From NCBI GenBank assembly GCA_945874855.1, contig CAMCIP010000176.1, positions 1 through 5,020 of the forward strand: a stretch of 5,020 bases of DNA, written 5' to 3'. The stretch comes from Brevundimonas vancanneytii (GTDB taxonomy: Bacteria; Pseudomonadota; Alphaproteobacteria; Caulobacterales; Caulobacteraceae). The notes beneath the pieces were generated by a model. The model was not told the origin of the DNA. It saw only the letters and a program-made list of their open reading frames with translations, and did no database searches. Below are positions 1-3,983 of this stretch, piece after piece. Each line of letters starts with the position of its first letter. Within the stretch, counting starts at the first letter, position 1. The position numbers and the translations under genes were made by a program.

Positions 1-10
1 GCCGCCCGGG

Positions 11-220
11 ATGGCTGACGCCCGCCTGGGATCGCACCTGAAGGAGATCCGCACCGCCGCCGGCCTGACCCAGGCCGAGCTGGCGGACCGGATCGGAGTG
101 TCGCGCAAGACCATCAACACGGTCGAGAACGGGGTCTTCGTGCCGTCGACGACGCTGGCGCTGGAGCTGGCGCGGACCCTGGGGGTGACGGTGGAGGCGC
201 TGTTTTATCTGAGAGACTGA
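11..220 (+). CDS. Small XRE-family HTH transcriptional regulator (YozG/Cro-like)
   Basis: This 69-residue protein is almost entirely one Cro/C1-type helix-turn-helix domain. The motif lies at residues 18-41, with the signature GLTQAELADRIGVSRKTI followed by NTVENG, and the C-terminal helices run through LALELARTLGVTVEALF. It has no sensor or catalytic domain. This size class is a family of stand-alone DNA-binding proteins, often encoded after a small membrane protein, but the upstream neighbour is outside the window. ATG at 11 is the first start visible; the frame is open to the window edge, so a slightly longer protein cannot be excluded. The stop is followed after 2 bases by a perfect hairpin that may end the transcript. 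The domain call is secure; the target genes are unknown. Confidence 0.88.
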   Translation: MADARLGSHLKEIRTAAGLTQAELADRIGVSRKTINTVENGVFVPSTTLALELARTLGVTVEALFYLRD

Positions 221-222
221 TC

Positions 223-249
223 AAATCCTCCCCCTATGGGGGAGGATTT
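223..249. repeat. Perfect 12-bp inverted repeat (CTCCCCC/GGGGGAG hairpin)
   Basis: The left arm AAATCCTCCCCC (223-234) and right arm GGGGGAGGATTT (238-249) pair perfectly around the 3-base loop TAT. The hairpin begins 2 bases after the XRE stop codon. It has A/T-rich ends and a G/C core, and could act as a terminator, although no separate T-run follows. Its core CCTCCCCC/GGGGGAGG recurs in the palindrome at 3950-3977, so this may be one copy of a dispersed intergenic hairpin family. The in-frame ATG at 236 of the next gene starts in its loop. Confidence 0.85.
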
Positions 250-259
250 GGAGGGGCCG

Positions 260-619
260 ATGGAGACGCCGAGGATCACGCGCGATCGGGCGCGACGGCT
301 GAGGCGGGAGCTGACGCTGCCGGAGATCGCGCTGTGGGCCGCGCTGCGCGGAAGGCGATTGAAGGGTCTGCGGTTTCGTCGGCAGCACCCGATCGGGCCG
401 TACATTCTGGACTTCTACTGCGACGAGCGACGCCTGGCGGTCGAGGTCGACGGACAGATGCACGACCAGCCCGATGCCTTGCGCCACGACGCGCGGCGCG
501 ACGAATGGCTGGCCGCCAAAGGCATCCGCGTCCACCGCATGGGTGCGAGTGACGTGCTCGACGACCTCGGCGCGGTGTTGGACGGCATCCTTCTGGCGGC
601 GGGCCGTACGCCCGACTGA
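260..619 (+). CDS. DUF559 domain protein (Vsr-like / PD-(D/E)XK-type nuclease fold)
   Basis: This 119-residue protein matches the DUF559 pattern throughout. It has an arginine-rich N-terminus (RARRLRREL), then LPEIALWAALRGRRLKGLRF, the hallmark RRQHPIGPYILDF at about 41-52, and LAVEVDGQMHD at 59-69, with a C-terminal GIRVHRM strand. D51, E62 and D64 are spaced as expected for the acidic metal site of restriction-endonuclease-like folds, and DUF559 is related to very-short-patch-repair endonucleases. Activity in this family is mostly unproven. I chose ATG 260 because family members begin near here and GGAGGGG (250-256) lies just upstream, though at short spacing. ATG 236 is in frame but sits in the loop of a perfect hairpin. 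No cognate methyltransferase is present, so a restriction or Vsr role is not supported by context. Confidence 0.85.
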   Translation: METPRITRDRARRLRRELTLPEIALWAALRGRRLKGLRFRRQHPIGPYILDFYCDERRLAVEVDGQMHDQPDALRHDARRDEWLAAKGIRVHRMGASDVLDDLGAVLDGILLAAGRTPD

Positions 620-628
620 CACGCTGGC

Positions 629-660
629 TTGACTCACCCCCACACTCCGCGCCATACACT
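629..660 (+). promoter_or_regulatory. Predicted sigma-70-type promoter of the padR operon
   Basis: TTGACT at 629-634 is a near-consensus -35 hexamer. The -10 is probably within CCATACACT (652-660): CATACA (653-658) gives an 18-base spacer, CCATAC a 17-base one, and TACACT a less likely 20-base one. It lies directly upstream of the PadR gene and runs into the repeated operator-like motif. A GANTC site (GACTC, 631-635) overlaps the -35 hexamer. This is a sequence-based prediction only. Confidence 0.55.
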
Positions 661-682
661 GTGTGTCACACACTATGTGACA
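656..682. promoter_or_regulatory. Putative PadR autoregulatory operator (tandem ACACTRTGTG)
   Basis: ACACTGTGTG (656-665) and ACACTATGTG (670-679) match at 9 of 10 bases, with starts 14 bp apart. Each holds a CAC-N3-GTG dyad. Larger dyads overlap them: TGTGTG-T-CACACA (660-672) and TGTCAC-N7-GTGACA (664-669 with 677-682). The block overlaps the likely -10 and the start of transcription, where a repressor would block RNA polymerase. PadR proteins commonly bind dyads in their own promoters, so the adjacent PadR is the natural candidate ligand. The repeats are seen directly; the binding protein is inferred. Confidence 0.6.
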
Positions 683-698
683 GGCAGGGTGAGTGGCG

Positions 699-1028
699 AT
701 GCCGGGGGACGGCTCCCTTTTTGAGGCGATGCGGCTGGAGCTGCGGCGGGGGTCGCTGGGGCTGGCTGTGCTGGCCTGTCTGAGGGTCGAGCGGTACGGC
801 TACACCCTGCGCCAGGCCCTGGCCGCGGACGGGCTGGAGATGGAGGAATCGACCCTCTATCCGCTGCTGCGCCGGCTGGAGAGCCAGGGCCTGCTGGTCA
901 GCGAATGGCGCGAGGAAGACAAGCGCAACAAGCGCTTCTACCGCCTGTCGCCCGCCGGAACCGAGATGCTGGACGCCCTGACCGCCGAATGGCGGCGGAT
1001 CGGTGCGTCGCTGGACAAGATGCTTTGA
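699..1028 (+). CDS. PadR-family transcriptional regulator
   Basis: This 109-residue winged-helix protein has the PadR signature: LRRGSLGLAVLACLRVERYGYTL (residues 16-38), the recognition-helix region MEESTLYPLLRRLESQGLLVSEW (48-70), and a wing ending RFYRLSPAG (79-87). A short C-terminal helix (88-109) is the usual dimerisation element, so it belongs to the short PadR class. ATG 699 is preferred because the purine-rich AGGCAGGG (682-689) then sits 9 bases upstream; GTG 693 is also in frame and would add two residues. The promoter contains a repeated dyad that fits autoregulation. It is followed after 13 bases by a membrane protein with a DUF1700/HAAS-like domain, a recurrent partnership in which PadR controls the membrane gene. 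The inducing signal is not evident. Confidence 0.92.
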   Translation: MPGDGSLFEAMRLELRRGSLGLAVLACLRVERYGYTLRQALAADGLEMEESTLYPLLRRLESQGLLVSEWREEDKRNKRFYRLSPAGTEMLDALTAEWRRIGASLDKML

Positions 1029-1038
1029 GGGGGAGGGG
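1028..1038 (+). promoter_or_regulatory. Strong Shine-Dalgarno deciding the membrane-protein start
   Basis: The run AGGGGGAGGGG begins inside the padR TGA stop (1026-1028) and ends 3 bases before ATG 1042. It supports 1042 rather than the in-frame ATG at 1003 inside padR, which would add 13 non-homologous residues. The arrangement suggests translational coupling with padR. Confidence 0.65.
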
Positions 1039-1041
1039 ACC

Positions 1042-2166
1042 ATGGCCCTGATTGACGCCTATCTGGACGCGGTGAAGGCCCAGCTGCCCGCCGACAAGCG
1101 CGACGACATCGTCGCCGAGCTGCGCGAACTGATCCTGAGCCGGTTCGAGGCGAAGGAAGAGGACCTGGCCCGGCCGCTGACCGAGGAGGAGCAGGAGGCG
1201 ATCCTGCGCGAGATCGGCCATCCGCTGGTCGTGGCCCAGAGGTATGCCGGCGGTCCCGACAGCCTGGTGGGGCCGGAACTCTATCCCTACTGGCTGTTCG
1301 CGGTGAAGGCGGGACTGCTGATCGTCGGGGCGGTGCAGGTGCTGGGTCTGGTCGTCGCCCTGGCCGGGGGACCGCAGAGCTTCGGTCAGGCGATCGGACA
1401 GGCCTTCGCCGGCTTCTTCGAGGGGGCCTTCTATCTGGGCGGCGTGATCACGGCCGTGGCCTGGTCGATGGAGCGGTGGGGCGGCAAGCCGCGCTGGATG
1501 ACCGACTGGCGGGTCAGGGATCTGCACGCCTTCACCCTGGCCGATCCGGTGCGATGGGGCCTGACGGGGTCGGTGACCGCCGGGGTGGGCGACAAGGCCG
1601 CGACGGCCCGGCCTGCGGCGATCCGGACCTCGCCCGGGCGCTGGCCGGGGTCGGACGCCCTGTTCAGCCTGATCTTCGGCGGTCTGTTCGTGGCCTGGTG
1701 GATCGGAGCCTGGGAATGGCCCTGGGGCGGGGCGTTCGAACTGGGCGACCAGCTGGTGACGGTGTCGGGCGCGCCGGTGTGGACGGCCCTGTTCGCGCCG
1801 ATCCTGGCGCTGGCCCTGTCGCATATGGCGGTCGACCTGCTGGGCGTGCTGCGGCCGGACATGGTGCGGCTGCGCGCCGTCTTCGCGATCGGGCTGGGCC
1901 TGGCGAGCCTGGCCCTGGCGTGGACGATCCTGCAGTGGGGCCACTGGTTCGACCTGACGGCGGCCGACGGCGCCACGGCCCAGGTGCGCGGGGGCCTGCA
2001 CCTTCTGCGCTGGGAAGCCCTGGACGCGATCGACCAGGCCGAACGGACGCTGGCGGGGCAGGCCCGGGTTCTCGGCACAGTGTTGAGCTTCGTGCTGGCC
2101 GGGTTCGGCATCGCCCAGGCCTTCGCCATCCTGGGCGATCTCACAAAGGTGGTGCGGGGGCGCTAG
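1042..2166 (+). CDS. Multi-pass membrane protein with N-terminal DUF1700/HAAS-like domain
   Basis: This is a 374-residue protein. Residues 1-70 form a soluble, charged helical domain (start MALIDAYLDAVKAQLP, then DDIVAELRELILSRFE, LTEEEQEAILREIGHP and VVAQRYAG) typical of the DUF1700/HAAS-like module found next to PadR genes. The remainder is membrane-embedded, with likely spans near 82-109, 122-141, 207-225, 245-268, 276-298 and 341-363. A polar loop at about 155-203 is rich in Gly, Ala, Pro and Arg. No transporter or enzyme motif was recognised. The gene lies 13 bases after padR on the same strand and is almost certainly its operon partner and target. The family is thought to act in membrane-linked signalling or envelope control, but its biochemical role is unknown. 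Confidence 0.82.
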   Translation: MALIDAYLDAVKAQLPADKRDDIVAELRELILSRFEAKEEDLARPLTEEEQEAILREIGHPLVVAQRYAGGPDSLVGPELYPYWLFAVKAGLLIVGAVQVLGLVVALAGGPQSFGQAIGQAFAGFFEGAFYLGGVITAVAWSMERWGGKPRWMTDWRVRDLHAFTLADPVRWGLTGSVTAGVGDKAATARPAAIRTSPGRWPGSDALFSLIFGGLFVAWWIGAWEWPWGGAFELGDQLVTVSGAPVWTALFAPILALALSHMAVDLLGVLRPDMVRLRAVFAIGLGLASLALAWTILQWGHWFDLTAADGATAQVRGGLHLLRWEALDAIDQAERTLAGQARVLGTVLSFVLAGFGIAQAFAILGDLTKVVRGR

Positions 2167-2175
2167 GGACTCCGG

Positions 2176-2268
2176 CCCGTCGTCATCCCGGCCTTGAGCC
2201 GGGATCGGCCCGGACACCGGGCGTGGGGCGATCCCGGATCGGCCTTGCGGCCGTCCGGGATGACGGGC
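2176..2268. repeat. Compound palindromic intergenic repeat (CIR/REP-like)
   Basis: The outer arms are CGTCATCCCGG (2181-2191) and its exact complement CCGGGATGACG (2255-2265). Two hairpins are nested inside. The left one has 8-bp arms ATCCCGGC/GCCGGGAT (2185-2192, 2198-2205). The right one has ATCCCGGA/TCCGGGAT (2231-2238, 2254-2261) continuing, after a one-base bulge, into CGGCC-TTGC-GGCCG (2240-2253). It starts 10 bases after the stop of the membrane-protein gene. GACTC sites lie just outside both ends (2168-2172, 2293-2297). GTCATCCCGG palindromes are common dispersed repeats in alphaproteobacteria, and the Caulobacter CIR elements are known to associate with CcrM sites. It may also end transcription of the padR operon. 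Confidence 0.8.
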
Positions 2269-2326
2269 TGAGCAAAGGTCCGAAAACCGCGAGACTCGGG
2301 GCGTGGGCGGCGGCACTGTGCCGGGC

Positions 2327-3442
2327 ATGGATGCGATCGGACCCGAGCTGGATCAGGAGGCCTGCCAGCGGGCGGTGCGGACGCGCGACGCGCGGTTCGA
2401 CGGGCGCTTTTTCACCTGTGTGAAGACGACGGGGATCTATTGCCGACCGGTGTGCCCGGCGCGGACCCCGCGGCCGGAGAACATGATCTTCGTGCCGACC
2501 GCCGCGGCGGCCGAGGCGCGGGGGTTCCGGGCCTGCCTGCGCTGCCGGCCCGAAACGGCGCCGGAGATGGGCGCCTGGAAGGGCACGTCGAACACGGTGT
2601 CGCGAGCCCTGGCCCTGATCGAGGCCGGGGCGCTGGATGCCGGCGATGTGGACGCCCTGGCGGCGCGGCTGGGTGTGGGGGAGCGGCATCTGCGGCGGCT
2701 GTTCCATATCCATCTGGGCGCCGCGCCGGTCAGCGTGGCGCAGACGCGGCGGGTGCTGCTGGCCAAGGCCCTGATCCATGACAGCGACCTGTCGATGGCC
2801 GAGGTGGCGCTGGCCTCCGGCTTTGGCAGTGTGCGGCGGTTCAATGAGACGTTTCAGGCCCTGTATGCCCGGCCGCCGTCGGCCTTGCGGCGCGGGCGCG
2901 AGCGGGTCTCGGACGGCGGGGTGCGGCTGAGCCTGCCCTATCGCGAGCCGCACGACTGGGACGGGCTTCTGGCCCGGCTGGCGGCGCGGGGCGACCGGGT
3001 CGAGGGCGGTCGCTGGATCCGCGAACTTACCACGGCGGTGGACGGGTCCGGAGGTGAGGTAAGGGTGGAACGCGCGGGGCCGGGGCGAGCGGCGGTGTGG
3101 GCCGAGGTCGAGGACCTGAGGGTGCTGCCCGGCGTGCTGGCGCGGGTGCGCCGGACCTTTGATCTCGGCTGCGATCCCGATGCCGTGGCGCGCGACCTGT
3201 CGGGCGATCCGGTGCTGGCCCCCCTTGTGGCCGCACAGCCGGGTTTGAGGCTGGCGGGCGACTGGGTTGTCCCGGATCAGATCGGGGATGACGGGATCGC
3301 ACCCAGCGACCGGCTGGATCTGAGCGAACTGGAAGGCCGGGCCCGGGCCTGGCGGCCGTGGCGGGCCTATGGCCTGGCCCACCTGCGCGCGGCGGGGATC
3401 GATCCGCGCGACCTGATGGAGGAGACGCGGCATGCCGCCTGA
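2327..3442 (+). CDS. Ada/AlkA fusion (AdaA acceptor + AraC HTH + AlkA), glycosylase core deleted
   Basis: This 371-residue protein has three recognisable parts. Residues 20-75 are the Ada methyl-phosphotriester acceptor: DARFDGRFF, then YCRPVC and CLRC, supplying the zinc cysteines C39, C43, C70 and C73, of which C39 matches the methyl-accepting cysteine. Residues 85-190 are an AraC-type double HTH ending ALASGFGSVRRFNETF and PPSALRR. Residues 199-280 are the AlkA N-terminal domain (LSLPYREPHDWDGLLARLAAR). Full fusions then continue for well over 100 residues with the helix-hairpin-helix and catalytic Asp. Here DPVLAPLVAAQPGLRLAGDW (294-313) is joined by a repeat-derived linker (314-324) to the final helix (332-353, AWRPWRAYGLAHL). 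It is therefore probably a methylation sensor and regulator without glycosylase activity. ATG 327 bases into the region at 2327 fits family N-termini; GTG 2303 is in frame but adds unrelated residues. The gene overlaps ogt by 11 bp. Confidence 0.88.
   Translation: MDAIGPELDQEACQRAVRTRDARFDGRFFTCVKTTGIYCRPVCPARTPRPENMIFVPTAAAAEARGFRACLRCRPETAPEMGAWKGTSNTVSRALALIEAGALDAGDVDALAARLGVGERHLRRLFHIHLGAAPVSVAQTRRVLLAKALIHDSDLSMAEVALASGFGSVRRFNETFQALYARPPSALRRGRERVSDGGVRLSLPYREPHDWDGLLARLAARGDRVEGGRWIRELTTAVDGSGGEVRVERAGPGRAAVWAEVEDLRVLPGVLARVRRTFDLGCDPDAVARDLSGDPVLAPLVAAQPGLRLAGDWVVPDQIGDDGIAPSDRLDLSELEGRARAWRPWRAYGLAHLRAAGIDPRDLMEETRHAA
3266..3296. repeat. Intragenic copy of the GTCATCCCGG-type palindrome, translated in frame
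   Basis: The imperfect dyad has left arm GTTGTCCCGGATC (3266-3278) and right arm GATCGGGGATGAC (3280-3292): 10 of 13 Watson-Crick pairs, plus two G-U pairs if transcribed. It shares TCCCGGATC and GGGATGACGGG, in the same order, with the right half of the intergenic element (2232-2240 and 2257-2267). It encodes residues 314-323 (VVPDQIGDDG), which have no counterpart in AlkA, and sits exactly where the glycosylase core is missing. Confidence 0.75.
3418..3424 (+). promoter_or_regulatory. Shine-Dalgarno of ogt inside the ada/alkA coding end
   Basis: GGAGGAG lies 7 bases upstream of ATG 3432, within the last codons of the preceding gene. Together with the 11-bp overlap this fixes the ogt start and implies translational coupling: ribosomes finishing the upstream frame end right on the ogt start. 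Confidence 0.75.
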
Positions 3443-3944
3443 GACCCTGACCCTGGACCGGATCGATACGCCGGTCGGGGAGATTCTGGTGGTGACCGAC
3501 GCGGACGGCGCGGTCCGGGCGCTGGACTTCGCCGACTTCGAGAATCGCATGCAGCGGCTGCTGGCGCGGCACTGGGGCGAGGTGCGGCTGGCGCCGGGCC
3601 GGGCCCCGGAGCGGGTGCGGGCGGCCCTCGCGGCCTATTTCGGCGGCGATCTGGCGGCGCTGGATGACCTGGCGGTGCGGACGGCCGGCACGGCGTTCCA
3701 GCGCGAGGTCTGGGCGGCGCTGCGGCGCATCCCGGCGGGCACGACGGTCAGCTATGGCCGGCTGGCGGCCGAGGTGGGCCGGCCGAAGGCGGTGCGCGCC
3801 GTGGGTCTGGCCAACGGCGGCAATCCGGTGGGGGTCATCGTGCCCTGCCACCGGGTGATCGGCGCCAATGGCACGCTGACCGGCTATGCGGGCGGCGTGG
3901 AGCGCAAGCGCGCCCTGCTGGCGCACGAGGGGGTGAATGTCTGA
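3432..3944 (+). CDS. ogt: Methylated-DNA--[protein]-cysteine S-methyltransferase (Ogt/AGT type)
   Basis: This suicide DNA-repair protein transfers the methyl group from O6-methylguanine (and O4-methylthymine) to its own cysteine. It has 170 residues, the usual length. The N-terminal ribonuclease-H-like part (1-80, TPVGEILVVTDADGAVRAL) precedes the catalytic domain. That domain has TAFQREVWAALRRIPAGTTVSYG (87-109), the HTH with arginine finger R122 (KAVRAVGLAN), N131, the active site VPCHRVIG with acceptor C139, and GYAGGVERKRALLAHEG. All catalytic residues are present, so it should be active. It overlaps the Ada/AlkA gene by 11 bp. The pair splits the role of E. coli Ada into a phosphotriester sensor/regulator and a separate O6-alkyl acceptor. 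Induction by the upstream Ada is a reasonable inference, but no clear Ada box was found. Confidence 0.96.
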   Translation: MPPETLTLDRIDTPVGEILVVTDADGAVRALDFADFENRMQRLLARHWGEVRLAPGRAPERVRAALAAYFGGDLAALDDLAVRTAGTAFQREVWAALRRIPAGTTVSYGRLAAEVGRPKAVRAVGLANGGNPVGVIVPCHRVIGANGTLTGYAGGVERKRALLAHEGVNV

Positions 3945-3949
3945 GGTCC

Positions 3950-3977
3950 TTCTCCCTCCCCCGCGGGGGAGGGAGAA
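3950..3977. terminator. Perfect 28-bp palindrome between convergent genes, likely bidirectional terminator
   Basis: TTCTCCCTCCCCC (3950-3962) is the exact reverse complement of GGGGGAGGGAGAA (3965-3977), with the self-complementary GC in the centre. It fills most of the 39-base gap between the stops of ogt (plus) and the aldolase gene (minus), so it would form the same very stable hairpin in either transcript. There is no T-run on either side, so it is not a textbook intrinsic terminator; the A/T-ended stem may be enough, or it may mainly protect the 3' ends. Its core matches the hairpin at 223-249. Confidence 0.7.
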
Positions 3978-3983
3978 CGCCCC

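Noticed and set aside
260..619. Restriction-modification or Vsr mismatch-repair system around the DUF559 gene
   Set aside because: There is no DNA methyltransferase, specificity subunit or other defence gene nearby. The fold similarity alone does not support a defence system.
1555..1650. Possible inserted repeat in the polar loop of the membrane protein
   Set aside because: The stretch is GC-rich, but I could not find an inverted repeat or a match to the other repeats in the window; it may simply be a variable loop.
2271..2300. Possible Ada box before the ada/alkA gene (GCAAA at 2272-2276)
   Set aside because: The partner A-box (AAT about 6 bases upstream) is missing and no clear promoter elements sit beside it, so the five bases alone are not enough.
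2303..2326. GTG 2303 as the ada/alkA start
   Set aside because: It adds eight Gly-rich residues not seen in the family and lacks a good ribosome binding site. ATG 2327 gives the usual N-terminus, although its ribosome binding site is also weak.
898..2328. Long minus-strand open frame (476 codons) antisense to padR and the membrane-protein gene
   Set aside because: Its translation is low-complexity Pro/Arg/Gln/His-rich sequence with no domain, typical of the antisense of GC-rich genes. The plus-strand genes have clear family motifs.
2183..3926. Minus-strand open frames (455 and 299 codons) antisense to ada/alkA and ogt
   Set aside because: They are compositional shadows, rich in Arg, Pro, Gly and Gln. 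The plus-strand proteins carry complete catalytic and metal-binding motifs.
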